From an uncultured Bacteroidales bacterium (GTDB lineage: Bacteria > Bacteroidota > Bacteroidia > Bacteroidales > Paludibacteraceae), in NCBI GenBank assembly GCA_934725535.1, contig CAKVBV010000006.1:1-53414 (forward strand): a stretch of DNA of 53,414 nt, read 5' to 3'. Each line of letters starts with the position of its first letter. The stretch's first letter is position 1. The notes beneath the pieces were generated by a model. That model searched no databases, was not told where the DNA came from, and saw only the letters and a list, made by a program, of their open reading frames with translations. A program made the translations under genes and the position numbers. Shown one piece after another: positions 7,926-17,800 of this stretch.

Positions 7926-9578
7926 TTATGCCTTTGCGGGCTTGCCAGTGTCGGGAGCCTTGCCTGATTGGCTCTTGTCCGAGGGGCGGCTCTCCTGCGG
8001 GGCTTTGTCGTTCAGGACGGGTTCTTCCGCCTTTGGCAGTTGGAGCGGTTCGCCTTTTTTGCTGAAGAATCGTGTCTCCAACATACCCAGCCCTTGGTTT
8101 TCAATCACGTGCACCCCATAGCGCATCCGCCATTGCCACTTCAGACTTGAAGTCCACCCTCTTGCTACATAAGCATATACATAGGGGTGGAGGTGCAGCC
8201 GCAGTCCTCTGCCGTGCAGAGCCTTCATTGCCTCTATTTGTTCTTCGACATGGTCGGTGAAGAATATGGAGGCTTGTATTTTGCCTTTTCCCATGCATGT
8301 CGGACATGTCTCCATCACATCTATCTCCACCGCGGGGCGCACACGCTGGCGAGTGATTTGCATAAGTCCGAACTTGCTGAGCGGCAATACATTGTGTTTG
8401 GCTCTGTCGCGATTCATGAGTTCGCGCATGTGGTCATAGAGAGCCTGCTGATTGCCTTTGTCGTCCATATCGATGAAGTCAATCACGATGATGCCTCCGA
8501 TGTCCCGAAGCCGTAGTTGATGCGCTATCTCATCTGCCGCCAGCATATTGAAATGGAACGCATTCTGCTCTTGGTCTTCAAAGAGTTTCTTACTGCCGCT
8601 GTTGACATCAATCGAGAAGAGCGCTTCGGTGCGGTCGATGATAAGATAGCCGCCTTTTTTGAATCCTACGGTGCGTCCCAACCCCGTCTTCATCTGGCGG
8701 GTGATGTCGAACTTATCAAAGATAGGCTGCTCGCCCTCATAGAGTTTGACCACTTTCGGAGCCTCGGGAGCGATGAGTGCGATGTACTGGCTGATTTCCT
8801 CGAATGTGTCTTTGTCGTTGACATAGATGCTCTCGAAATCAGGCGAGAACACATCGCGTATCAGTCCCAAAGTACGTCCTAATTCTTCGCTCACCAGGTG
8901 TACGGGTTCTATCTTCTGCAGCGTGCGGACACAATCGTCCCAGCGCTTGACGAGCAGGCGAAGTTCGCTGTCGAGTTCGGCAACACGCTTCTCTTCCGCC
9001 ACGGTGCGTACGATAACCCCGAAGCCTTGGGGCTTGATGGATTGCACGAGTTGCTTCAGCCGTCCGCGTTCCGACTCGCGTTTTATCTTGTTGCTAACCA
9101 TGACTTTGTCCATCAGCGGCATCAGCACAAAGTTGCGCCCCGTGATGGAAATCTCGGCAGTAACACGCGGTCCTTTGGAGTTGATAGGTTCTTTGGTGAC
9201 CTGTACAAGGAGAGTGTCGCCCACGTGCAGATAGTCGGCAATACGCCCCTCTTTGGTACATTCGGGCTGTCGTTCTTGTTTGCGCAGTTCGGGTATGTGG
9301 CGGCGGTCGGAGACGACCCTGCTCACATACTTCTGCATTGTAAGAAAATCCGCTCCTAAATCCAGATAGTGTAGAAAAGCTTCTTTTTCACAGCCTACGT
9401 CCACAAAGACCGCATTCAATGCCGGCATCACTTTTTTCACGCGGCCGTAGTAGATATTTCCCACCGCGAAGGTGTCCTTGCCACGAGCCTCGCAACTGAC
9501 TTCCATCAATCGGTCGTCTTCGGTGAGTGCCATTGCAATCTCCTGCGGACGTACGTCCACAATCAATTCGCTTTTCAT
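7926..9578 (-). CDS. rng: Ribonuclease E/G family endoribonuclease
   Basis: About 550 aa, starting at MKSELIVDVRPQE; an upstream in-frame ATG at 9614 adds 12 residues that look unrelated. An S1-type RNA-binding domain spans about 35-130. The catalytic RNase E/G domain carries the metal-binding aspartate region (IIVIDFIDMDDKGNQ) and a zinc-link CPTCMGKG near residue 435. It cleaves single-stranded RNA in rRNA maturation and mRNA decay. The last 35 or so residues are low-complexity, rich in Pro, Lys and Ser. It is probably the last gene of an operon with HU and the 29-aa basic protein. Confidence 0.93.
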   Translation of the reverse strand: MKSELIVDVRPQEIAMALTEDDRLMEVSCEARGKDTFAVGNIYYGRVKKVMPALNAVFVDVGCEKEAFLHYLDLGADFLTMQKYVSRVVSDRRHIPELRKQERQPECTKEGRIADYLHVGDTLLVQVTKEPINSKGPRVTAEISITGRNFVLMPLMDKVMVSNKIKRESERGRLKQLVQSIKPQGFGVIVRTVAEEKRVAELDSELRLLVKRWDDCVRTLQKIEPVHLVSEELGRTLGLIRDVFSPDFESIYVNDKDTFEEISQYIALIAPEAPKVVKLYEGEQPIFDKFDITRQMKTGLGRTVGFKKGGYLIIDRTEALFSIDVNSGSKKLFEDQEQNAFHFNMLAADEIAHQLRLRDIGGIIVIDFIDMDDKGNQQALYDHMRELMNRDRAKHNVLPLSKFGLMQITRQRVRPAVEIDVMETCPTCMGKGKIQASIFFTDHVEEQIEAMKALHGRGLRLHLHPYVYAYVARGWTSSLKWQWRMRYGVHVIENQGLGMLETRFFSKKGEPLQLPKAEEPVLNDKAPQESRPSDKSQSGKAPDTGKPAKA

Positions 9579-9670
9579 GTTCAGTATTTCAATAAAAAAT
9601 GCCTTGTAGCACACCCATTTGCGCCCAAACAGGATTCACCACAAGGCGATTACATTGTTATCGCCGCAGC

Positions 9671-9760
9671 CTACTTATGCTTATGACGATTCTTACGCAG
9701 ACGTTTTTTACGTTTGTGCGTGGACATCTTATGTCTCTTGTGCTTCTTACCGTTTGGCAT
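9671..9760 (-). CDS. 29-aa highly basic protein
   Basis: ATG at 9760 reading MPNGKKHKRHKMSTHKRKKR then LRKNRHKHK and a TAG stop. About two thirds of the residues are Lys, Arg or His. I recall the same small gene between HU and rng in other Bacteroidales, which argues that it is real; an RNA- or ribosome-binding role fits its charge but is inference. It is 17 bp downstream of HU, with rng next on the same strand. Confidence 0.8.
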   Translation of the reverse strand: MPNGKKHKRHKMSTHKRKKRLRKNRHKHK

Positions 9761-9777
9761 AATTCTGTATAAATTAA

Positions 9778-10050
9778 TTATTTAACTATGTTCATAAAAT
9801 CATTGGCAGGCTTGAAAGCGGGGATTTTATGCTCGGGAACCACGATAGATACGTTCTTCGTGATGTTGCGAGCCACTTTCTCCTTGCGGGTCTTGGTGAT
9901 GAAACTGCCAAAGCCGCGGAGATAGACGTTATCGCCGTTGGCCATAGTCTTCTTGATGCTGTCCATTGCCGTTTCCACAACGTTACCAATCGTCTGCTTA
10001 TCGTAGCCCGTCTTGATAGCAATGGCATTAATCAGTTCTGCTTTTGTCAT
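9778..10050 (-). CDS. HU family DNA-binding protein
   Basis: A 90-aa HU/IHF protein of standard length. The helical dimerisation part (TKAELINAIAIKTGYDK) is followed by the beta-arm region with the signature GFGSFITKTRKEKVARN and a conserved proline near the arm tip (VVPEHKIPAFKP). It bends and compacts DNA as a dimer. It heads a minus-strand operon with the 29-aa basic protein and rng, from a promoter at 10126. Confidence 0.95.
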   Translation of the reverse strand: MTKAELINAIAIKTGYDKQTIGNVVETAMDSIKKTMANGDNVYLRGFGSFITKTRKEKVARNITKNVSIVVPEHKIPAFKPANDFMNIVK

Positions 10051-10125
10051 AATAAAATGATATTTATAAGTTATACTTTACAAGCCAAAATACGGTCTTG
10101 CTGACGCGAAGACCGAAATCGACCG

Positions 10126-10154
10126 CAAAGGTACGATAAATTTTTGATTTACAA
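10126..10154 (-). promoter_or_regulatory. Promoter of the HU operon (minus strand)
   Basis: CAAAGGTA at 10126-10133 is TACCTTTG on the minus strand, with TTG 18 bases upstream. It diverges from the mutY promoter at 10183-10213. Confidence 0.6.
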
Positions 10155-10182
10155 AAGGAAATGGAGAAAAAAGTGCGGTTTT

Positions 10183-10213
10183 TTGCATTTTTGACATTTT
10201 TTCTCTATCTTTG
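10183..10213 (+). promoter_or_regulatory. Promoter of mutY
   Basis: TTG at 10183-10185, 20 bases, TATCTTTG at 10206-10213. It lies downstream of the ATG at 10161, which therefore cannot be the start codon. Confidence 0.7.
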
Positions 10214-10244
10214 CAGAACCTTTGAGTATCAAGCATATACTACG

Positions 10245-11270
10245 TTGAATAGAGACCTATTATATAGTAAGTTGTATCGCTGGTACGATACAGAGCACCG
10301 CCCCCTTCCGTGGCGCGAGACAAGCGACCCGTATTGTATCTGGATTTCCGAGATTATTCTCCAGCAGACGCGCGTTGCACAAGGTTTGGAGTACTATTTG
10401 CGCTTCGTGGAGCGTTTTCCTGATGTGCAGACTCTGGCAAGTGCCTCTGAGGACGAAGTTATGCGCTATTGGCAGGGGCTCGGCTACTACTCGCGTGCCC
10501 GCAATCTGCACAAAGCGGCGCAACTCGTAGTTGCCACCACGGGTACGGTAGGTGGCGGTTCCGATTGCACCCCTGAGCAGATATTCCGCCATCTGTTGGC
10601 TATGCCCGGCGTGGGCGAATACACGGCAGGGGCTATTGCCTCTTTTGCGTTTGACCTCCCCTACCCCGCCCTTGACGGCAATGTGTATCGGGTTCTGGCG
10701 AGGCTGTACGACTGCGACATTCCTTTTGACACCTCCGCAGGCAAACGCCACTTTCATCGCTTGGCAAACGAGATACTTGACAGTCAGCACCCACGGCTCT
10801 TCAACTCTGCTATCATGGAGTTTGGCGCACTCTACTGCACGCCCTCCGCACCCGATTGCAGTGCCTGCCCGCTGCAGGAGTTCTGCCTTGCATACGCCCA
10901 TCATACCGTAGCCCTATTGCCTGTTCGCAAACCGCGCACCACACTCCGCGAGCGCTACCTAAACTACACCGTCTATCTCACCCCCGACCAACATACCCTG
11001 CTCCACCAACGTACAGCCAACGACATTTGGAAGCACCTCTACGAGTTCCCTCTCACCGAGTCAGACCACCTTCTTCCCGTTCCTGCCGCTGCTCATACGG
11101 TGGACATCACGCATATTCTCTCCCACCGGCGTCTCCATGCCCGCTTTCATATTGAGTTGGTTGCCGGTCTGCCGTCTATTCCCGATACGATTGACATACC
11201 CTTCTCCTCTTTGGACGACTATGCCCTGTCCCGCCTCACAATCAAGGCATTGGAGGCTCTATTTGCATAG
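10245..11270 (+). CDS. mutY: Adenine DNA glycosylase MutY
   Basis: 341 aa from TTG at 10245, chosen because the only in-frame ATG (10161) lies before the promoter and the TTG gives the usual N-terminus just ahead of LPWR. Catalytic residues are E36 (WISEIILQQT) and the Asp of PALDGNVYRV. The helix-hairpin-helix is MPGVGEYTAGAI, and the iron-sulfur cluster is C-x6-C-x2-C-x5-C (CTPSAPDCSACPLQEFC). A C-terminal NUDIX-like domain follows. It removes adenine paired with 8-oxoguanine. With mutS it is the second DNA-fidelity gene in the window. Confidence 0.95.
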   Translation: MNRDLLYSKLYRWYDTEHRPLPWRETSDPYCIWISEIILQQTRVAQGLEYYLRFVERFPDVQTLASASEDEVMRYWQGLGYYSRARNLHKAAQLVVATTGTVGGGSDCTPEQIFRHLLAMPGVGEYTAGAIASFAFDLPYPALDGNVYRVLARLYDCDIPFDTSAGKRHFHRLANEILDSQHPRLFNSAIMEFGALYCTPSAPDCSACPLQEFCLAYAHHTVALLPVRKPRTTLRERYLNYTVYLTPDQHTLLHQRTANDIWKHLYEFPLTESDHLLPVPAAAHTVDITHILSHRRLHARFHIELVAGLPSIPDTIDIPFSSLDDYALSRLTIKALEALFA

Positions 11271-11352
11271 AACTTCTCTTGAAACGGGCTCGCGTTGTTG
11301 AGTACCCGGAGCACATTATCCATTCATCCCTATATTGCATTTACGTTATAAT

Positions 11353-11383
11353 TTGTGTGTTTCAAAAACATTTCGTACCTTTG
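11353..11383 (+). promoter_or_regulatory. Promoter of the OB-fold-like lipoprotein
   Basis: TTG at 11353-11355, 20 bases, TACCTTTG at 11376-11383. Confidence 0.7.
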
Positions 11384-11431
11384 CCGCTGAAATTGAGACA
11401 AGATTATCAACATTCTAAAATATCAAACAAG

Positions 11432-12628
11432 ATGAAATTCAACAAAATCTTTTCAGCACTTATGCTGATTGCGGCTGTTGCTTTCACAGCCTGCACCGAG
11501 ACCCCTGGAGTCATTGGTCCTAACCAACCTAATGGCGGTGATACCATCAAACAGGACACCACCATAGAGTACATCACTGTGGCAAAAGCCATTGAGATTG
11601 CCAATGCTCTTGAACCGAAGGCTTCTACATCGGAGTCCTATGAGTTGCGTGGTAAGGTAACGAAAGTACAAACAGCAGCTGATAAGTTGGTAGGTTATGG
11701 CAATATCAACTTCGAGTTAACCGACAACACGGGTGCCATTGGTTGCTACTACATCAACTATCTCAACAACGAGAAGTTCACCTCTGCAGACCAAATTTTG
11801 GTTGTTGGTGACTCTGTGGTTGTTATCAGTCCTCTGAAAAACTACGTAAATAATAGCGGTACGAGTGTGCCAGAGGCAGCAAACGGTTATCTGAAGGCTA
11901 TCGTAAAAGGTAGTACTACACCTGATGGAGAAATCACTTATGAAGACGGTGAAATCTCTGTATCGAAAGCCTTGGAGGCAGGAGCCAAGTTAGGCGCAAG
12001 CGACACTACAGACGTGATGAAAGTTCGCGGTATCGTTAAGAGCGTGAAAGGTGTTGATTTAAGTTACGGTAGTGCTCAGTTCTGGATTACAGAAGATGGC
12101 ACCAACGAACTCTATTGCTACAACATCAAAGGTCTCAACGGAGACAAATTGGTGAGTGGAAAACAGGTAGAGGTAGGCGACATCGTAACTATTGAGGCTC
12201 GTCTGTACAACTACGTAAAAGATGATGTTAGCACTCTTGAGTTGATACAAGGTAATATCACTCGCACCACGAATACCTTTGACCCGTCAACAGTAGAAGG
12301 TCCGAAAGTGCTGACAGTGGCAGAGGCTTATGCTGAAGGTGAGAAATTGGAGCAAGGTGTTACTACTTCCGACCAATATAAGGTAGCCGGTATTATCACT
12401 GAAGTTACGGAAGCAAGTACACAATATGGCAACATTACTTTCAAGATGAAAGATGCCGATGGCACACAGGAAATGATTGCCTATCGTCTTAAATATATTG
12501 ACAACCAGAAATATACAGGAGAACCCGCTATAACTGTTGGTGATGCAGTAACTGTGATTGCTCAAATCAAGAACCACTATGGTACCGTTGAGTTTGTGAA
12601 CGGTTATATCAGTGAGCATACGTATTAA
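11432..12628 (+). CDS. Lipoprotein with three OB-fold-like repeats
   Basis: 398 aa from ATG at 11432 (MKFNKIFSALMLIAAVAFTAC; lipobox AFTAC). The upstream in-frame stretch precedes the promoter and is excluded. The mature protein has three repeats of about 100 residues, each with a helix ending in a Ser/Thr-rich turn, then Y-x-x-x-G-x-V/I, Y-G-N/S, a short aromatic strand and V-G-D-x-V. This is the pattern of Bacteroidetes exported OB-fold domains (DUF6359-like). It probably sits on the cell surface or in the periplasm; ligand and function are unknown. A bidirectional terminator follows. Confidence 0.8.
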   Translation: MKFNKIFSALMLIAAVAFTACTETPGVIGPNQPNGGDTIKQDTTIEYITVAKAIEIANALEPKASTSESYELRGKVTKVQTAADKLVGYGNINFELTDNTGAIGCYYINYLNNEKFTSADQILVVGDSVVVISPLKNYVNNSGTSVPEAANGYLKAIVKGSTTPDGEITYEDGEISVSKALEAGAKLGASDTTDVMKVRGIVKSVKGVDLSYGSAQFWITEDGTNELYCYNIKGLNGDKLVSGKQVEVGDIVTIEARLYNYVKDDVSTLELIQGNITRTTNTFDPSTVEGPKVLTVAEAYAEGEKLEQGVTTSDQYKVAGIITEVTEASTQYGNITFKMKDADGTQEMIAYRLKYIDNQKYTGEPAITVGDAVTVIAQIKNHYGTVEFVNGYISEHTY

Positions 12629-12665
12629 GTGAGCACACGTATTAAGTGTGTTGTATGTTTATAAA

Positions 12666-12705
12666 ACAAAGAAGAGACTGCTCGTTGGGGCAGTCTCTTC
12701 TTTGT
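12666..12705. terminator. Bidirectional terminator
   Basis: Perfect 16-bp arms ACAAAGAAGAGACTGC / GCAGTCTCTTCTTTGT around an 8-base loop, between two convergent genes. Confidence 0.85.
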
Positions 12706-12783
12706 TAGTGGAATTGCTGTGGACTTATAGTCGTTATATGCAATTCTTAATTCTTCATTTTTAATTCTTTATTACGCAAAGGC

Positions 12784-14457
12784 TTACATCAGTTTCTTGT
12801 AGCGGACGCGGTGGGGAGTGAGGGCGTCTTCGCCAAGGCGCATCTTCTTGTTGGCTTCGTAGTCGGAGTAACTGCCCTCGAACCAGAATACCTTGGAGTC
12901 GCCTTCAAAGGCAAGTATGTGCGTGCAGATACGGTCAAGGAACCAGCGGTCGTGGCTGATAACCACTGCACAACCGGCAAAGTTCTCCAAGCCCTCCTCC
13001 AATGCACGCAAGGTGTTCACGTCTATATCGTTGGTAGGCTCGTCCAGCAAGAGGACATTGGCTTCACTCTTGAGTGTCAGGGCAAGGTGCAGACGGTTAC
13101 GCTCACCGCCTGACAGCACGCCGCACTTCTTCTCTTGGTCGCTTCCCGTGAAGTTGAAACGGCTCAAGTATGCCCTCGCATTGATTTCACGTCCGCCTAC
13201 ACGGATATATTCCGTACCATTGGCGATGGTCTCATACACGGTCTTCTCGGGGTCGATATTGGAGTGCACCTGGTCCACGTAGCCAATCTTCACCGTCTCG
13301 CCTATTGAGAACGTGCCCTTGTCGGGCTGCTCCATACCCATAATCATGCGGAACAGAGTCGTCTTACCCGCTCCGTTGGGACCGATGATACCCACTATGC
13401 CATTGGGCGGGAGCATGAAGTTGAGGTCTTCAAACAGCAGTTTGTCGCCAAAGGCTTTAGCCACTCCCTCGGCGTTGATGACCTTGTTGCCCAAACGCGG
13501 ACCGTTGGGGATAAATATCTCGAGTTTCTCCTCACGCTCTTTCTGCTCCTCGTTGAGCATACGGTCGTAGGCAGCCAGACGCGCCTTACCCTTTGCCTGA
13601 CGTGCTTTGGGAGCCATACGCACCCATTCCAACTCGCGCTCCAAGGTCTTGCGACGCTTGCTTGCCTGCTTCTCCTCCATTGCCATACGGGCTGTCTTCT
13701 GCTCAAGCCAAGAGGAGTAGTTGCCTTTCCATGGGATACCCTCGCCGCGGTCAAGTTCCAATATCCAGCCTGCCACGTCGTCGAGGAAATAACGGTCGTG
13801 GGTGATACAGATGACCGTACCCGGATACTGTTGCAGGTGCTGTTCGAGCCAATCGATAGACTCTGCGTCCAAGTGGTTGGTAGGCTCATCGAGCAACAGT
13901 ATGTCCGGCTGCTGCAGCAACAGACGGCATAGTGCTACGCGGCGACGCTCACCGCCCGACAGGTTCTTCACCATAGCATCATCGGCAGGGCAACGGAGGG
14001 CGTCCATAGCACGGTCGAGTTTGGTATCGATGTTCCATGCGTCGCTGCTGTCCAGTTTGTCTTGCAACTCTGCCTGCCGAGCCAGCAGTTTGTCGAAGTC
14101 GGCATCGGGTTCCGCAAAGGCAGCATTGATGGCATCGTACTCCTCGAGCATGTCCATGATGGGCTGCACCCCCTCTTGCACGCACTCGCGCACCGTCTTT
14201 TCGGGGTCCAACTTAGGGTCTTGCTCAAGGTAGCCGACACTGTAGCCAGGGGAGAAGACCACTTCGCCGTCATAGTTCTTGTCGATACCCGCAATGATTT
14301 TGAGCAGCGTGGACTTGCCCGCACCGTTCAAGCCGATGATACCAATCTTCGCTCCGTAGAAGAAACTCAGATAGATGTTGTTCAATACTCGTTTTTGGGG
14401 TGAGAAACTCTTGCTCACGCCCACCATGGAGAAAATAATTTTCTTGTCGTCTGCCAT
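12784..14457 (-). CDS. ettA: Energy-dependent translational throttle protein EttA (ABC-F ATPase)
   Basis: 557 aa, standard EttA length. Two ABC domains: Walker A GLNGAGKS at 42-49 and a second GPNGAGKT near 357, signatures LSGGERRRVAL and LSGGERNRLHL, Walker B motifs LLLDEPTNHLD and LLLDEPTNDID. The linker between them is long and charged. EttA binds the ribosomal E site and gates the first peptide bond according to ATP level. It has its own minus-strand promoter about 130 bp upstream, with a 14-bp tandem repeat in the leader. Confidence 0.94.
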   Translation of the reverse strand: MADDKKIIFSMVGVSKSFSPQKRVLNNIYLSFFYGAKIGIIGLNGAGKSTLLKIIAGIDKNYDGEVVFSPGYSVGYLEQDPKLDPEKTVRECVQEGVQPIMDMLEEYDAINAAFAEPDADFDKLLARQAELQDKLDSSDAWNIDTKLDRAMDALRCPADDAMVKNLSGGERRRVALCRLLLQQPDILLLDEPTNHLDAESIDWLEQHLQQYPGTVICITHDRYFLDDVAGWILELDRGEGIPWKGNYSSWLEQKTARMAMEEKQASKRRKTLERELEWVRMAPKARQAKGKARLAAYDRMLNEEQKEREEKLEIFIPNGPRLGNKVINAEGVAKAFGDKLLFEDLNFMLPPNGIVGIIGPNGAGKTTLFRMIMGMEQPDKGTFSIGETVKIGYVDQVHSNIDPEKTVYETIANGTEYIRVGGREINARAYLSRFNFTGSDQEKKCGVLSGGERNRLHLALTLKSEANVLLLDEPTNDIDVNTLRALEEGLENFAGCAVVISHDRWFLDRICTHILAFEGDSKVFWFEGSYSDYEANKKMRLGEDALTPHRVRYKKLM

Positions 14458-14474
14458 ATATGTTTATACTTCGT

Positions 14475-14537
14475 GTAGGTTACGTTGTGTGGGTTACTGC
14501 GTGTAAGTTACTGCGTGTGGGTTGCTGCGTGTAATGT
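14475..14537. repeat. 14-bp tandem repeat in the ettA leader
   Basis: About four units of a GTGTGGGTTACTGC-like sequence, with variants such as GTGTAAGTTACTGC. It lies between the ettA promoter and start codon, so it is transcribed into the 5' leader. Confidence 0.65.
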
Positions 14538-14586
14538 ATTCGCTGCGCGAATGGAGGACTACTTCGCATTTACCACTTTGTGAGTG

Positions 14587-14617
14587 CAAAGGTAAGCATA
14601 ATTCTTCGATTATACAA
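14587..14617 (-). promoter_or_regulatory. Promoter of ettA (minus strand)
   Basis: CAAAGGTA at 14587-14594 (TACCTTTG on the minus strand), 20 bases, CAA (TTG) at 14615-14617. Confidence 0.7.
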
Positions 14618-14639
14618 GTGTTCGTTATCCTCTCGCTAA

Positions 14640-14694
14640 TCACATACTAATCACATACTAATCACATACTAATCTCATACTAATCTCATACACT
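14640..14694. repeat. 11-bp tandem array, five units
   Basis: TCACATACTAA three times, then TCTCATACTAA and TCTCATACACT, exact 11-bp period. Two units of the same family are at 7586. Confidence 0.9.
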
Positions 14695-14701
14695 TAACCC
14701 G

Positions 14702-14770
14702 AGACTCCCCCTACCCCCTCAGAAAAAGAGAATGGAGACTCCTCCCCCCCCTAAAAGAGGGGGCTTTTAT
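14702..14770. repeat. P2-type repeats, two degenerate copies
   Basis: GACTCCCCCTACCCCCTC with a poor right arm, then GACTCCTCCCCCCC with CCCCTAAAAGAGGGGG. Same family as the in-gene copies. Confidence 0.7.
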
Positions 14771-14785
14771 TGACGACACCATATT

Positions 14786-14806
14786 GACGACGCGAGCCGC
14801 GTCGTC
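14786..14806. repeat. P1 palindrome
   Basis: GACGACGCG / CGCGTCGTC around AGC, flanked by ATT and CCCC, intergenic. Confidence 0.9.
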
Positions 14807-14816
14807 CCCAAAGCAA

Positions 14817-14855
14817 ACAAAGAGACTGCCCACACTTGTTAGGCAGCCTCTTTGT
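14817..14855 (-). terminator. Terminator of the large FISUMP/InlB gene (minus strand)
   Basis: ACAAAGAG-x-CTGCC / GGCAG-x-CTCTTTGT hairpin, 34 bp beyond the stop codon at 14889. The loop contains ACTTGTT, as in the terminator at 7848. Confidence 0.75.
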
Positions 14856-14888
14856 TGGACAGTCTCATCCGTTTATTTCACTTCCATT

Positions 14889-17800
14889 TTATTTCACTTC
14901 TGCACCGGTGAGGGTGTAGGTCTTGCCGTTGCGGAGGATTAGCACTTGTCCATCGCGCAGAATCTTGCGCGAAGCAACATCCGACGGTGCGTTCACGGCA
15001 TCAACGGCTGTTTTGATTTTGACAAACTTGGCAGAGATTACGACATCGCCTGCAGGCATAATGAATGTATAGTCGTTTTCTGCAATATGCACAACATCCA
15101 CATCCGTTTTGCCATTCTCTAACACACGGAGTTCTTCCAACTCGTAGCCTACTGCCGGCGTGACAATCATTTCTACTGTGTCGCCTTCGTATGTAGTTGC
15201 TTTGCTAGCTATGACACTTCCGTTGCCGGCAAGTGTAATGGATATAGAGTATTCTGCTTTTTTATAGAAAGTGGCAGAGACCGTGACGTTGTTTGCGGGC
15301 ATGGTGAAAGTGTAGGTGCCTTCGGCAGGGGTGGAGACAGGTATGTCTGTCTCGCCGTCCTTCACAGTCAGTTGGTCTAACTCATAGCCTGTGGCGGGGG
15401 TGATGGTCAGCGTAACGATGTCGCCATAATGCGCTGTCTGCTTGTCGGCGGTTAAGGTGCCGTTTTCAGCAGATGCCGTGGTGACGGTGTAGTTGATTGC
15501 CTTGAAGGTGGCAGAGACGACTACATCAGCAGCGGGCATGGTGAAAGTGCAGGTGCCTTCGGCGGGGGTGGAGACAGGTATGTCTGTTTCGCCGTCTTTC
15601 ACCGTCAGTTGGTCGAAGGCGTAGCCCTCGGCGGGGGTGATGGTGAGCGTTACCGTTTCGCCATAGCGGGCGGTGGGTTTGTCGGCGGTGACGGTGCCGT
15701 GTTCGGTGGGCATAACCGTAACAGGACGGGCGATGTCCTGCGCACGGTAGCCAATCACGGCAGCGGGTTGCGGACCTGCCTCCTCATTATTGGCAAGCAG
15801 CGGCATAATGGTGTACTCGAACTCGCCGATAAAGGTCTCCTCCGAGGTGTCCGCCCAGCGGGTGGTGTCGCTCACAAGAGCCACCTCCACGAAAGCGTCC
15901 GCTGTGTTTGCCGCACGACGGCGGATGGAATAGGCGCGTACATCATCGAGGCTGTTCCACACCACGATGATGCTGTCGCGGTTGCCCTGCGTGGCGGTGA
16001 AGACAAAGTCGGGGTACTTGATTTGCGCCGTCTGCTCGATGCCGTTGTCGGACTTCAGTTTGAGCGTGTTGGTGCCCCATATCGTCAGTTGCTCTTTGCC
16101 GACGGTGAAAGAGTCGTTGTTCTCGTCGGTGGTGGAGAATACGCTTGTGCCGTTGACAAAGACCTCCAAGCGTGTGGCTCCCTCAAACCAGCCGAGGTCG
16201 GTATAGATGGTGGTCGGGCTGCCGAGTTGCACTTCGGGTGTGCGGCGCAGGTCAAGAGGCACAAAACCGCCGTTGGCATATCCGCCCTCAAAAGCCTTGG
16301 TAGTAGCTGCTTCCTGATACGGCTCGACCCGTGCGCAGGAGACGGTCAGGACAAGCCCTTTGGGGTAGTTGTTCGCGCCGAGGTCGGTACGTGCGTCCCA
16401 TACGAGGCGTTGCGGCGTGCCGTCTGCGGGCAATGTAAAATCATTCGGGTCAAGCGTTTGGGCGGAAGCCAGCGTCAGGGTCTTGACAGCAAGAGTGTCG
16501 TTGCCGCTCACGGCTACGACTTGGAAATGCGGTGTGCCGTCTGTCTGCACCTCGCGTGCCGAGCGGTAGCCGACAAAGATGTCCACCAGTCCGTTCCACG
16601 GGAAGCGCGGCTGCAGGTTGTAGAGATAGAGCGCGTCCAATTGCGCGTAGGCATCAACGGGGTCGCTGGTCTCCAAGGTATCGCCCTTGTAGTTGAATGC
16701 CACAGCCTTGTAGGTGTAGCGTTTGCCGGGTTCAACCCTTGTGTCCGTGAAGGTGGTCGCCGTGTAAGGCACGTTGGTTATCTTCTGATACTGCCCGTTG
16801 CCGTTGTCCCGATAGATGTCGTAACTGTATGCATCGGAAATGTCCGTCCACGTGAGTGCGATGCTGCTCTGCTCTACAGGCTGCGCGTCGAGGGTAATGT
16901 CCACAGGCACCCTGCCTGCACTCCAGAAGGTTGAATCGGTCAGTGGTGCTGTGATTGCGTCATGCGTATCCGGGTCATAATATATGGGCAGAACTGCATA
17001 TTCGTAGGTCTTTCCGCCCACGATACCTATGTCTATATACCTGCCTGTGCCTGCGGGGTAGCCCCACATATCTGTATCATAGGTGGAAACCGGTGCCATA
17101 TTCCCCCAAGCACTGCGTGTGCCGTCGCGATTCACCTCACGGCGGATAACTTGGTAGTAAGTGCAGTCGCCCGAACCTGTCCACCAGATGTTAAGTTTAT
17201 TCCCCGATAGGGGTTCCACCGTGACGGGGTTCTTCGTTACATAGCGGAAAAATTTGCTCTTATAGACCGTTTTTTCAGCGGTTGCACGGTTGCTGTCCAA
17301 TACCACCACTGGGATGACACCAAAGGCATCATTCGTTTTCCACCTACATATTCCCCCCTCGTCTGACAACTGTTTCTCATCAAACACCAAGGTCGTGTCT
17401 GTACCGTATCTCGTAATAACGCGTATCTGTATATCCGTACCGTCCTGCATATTGAGCGACCTTGAAGCCTCGTCCGCCCAGCGTGCCGCCCACGGGAACG
17501 ATACTACCGTATCCTTCTCGGTGAGAAAGATGAACTCCGGCTTGGTGGTATTGACATCTACGGTGGCGGAGTCGGTTATATGGGCATAGTCGTCGGATGC
17601 CGTGAGCGTGATGGTAGTACCGGGTGCATTGATGCCCAACGTGTCCGCGTCTGCGTTCCATACAATGCGCAACCAGCCCGAACCGCTGAATATCTTATTA
17701 CTGATGGCTTCAGGTTGTTCGCCATTCTGTACCGTTCGGCGGTTGACCGTGTAGTTCTTGTCCACCGCAGGCTCTTTCTCGAGTGTGCGCATCGGGAGCA

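Noticed and set aside
10161..10244. ATG at 10161 as the mutY start
   Set aside because: It lies upstream of the promoter at 10183-10213, and the extra residues (MEKKVRFFAFLTFF...) do not fit the family N-terminus.
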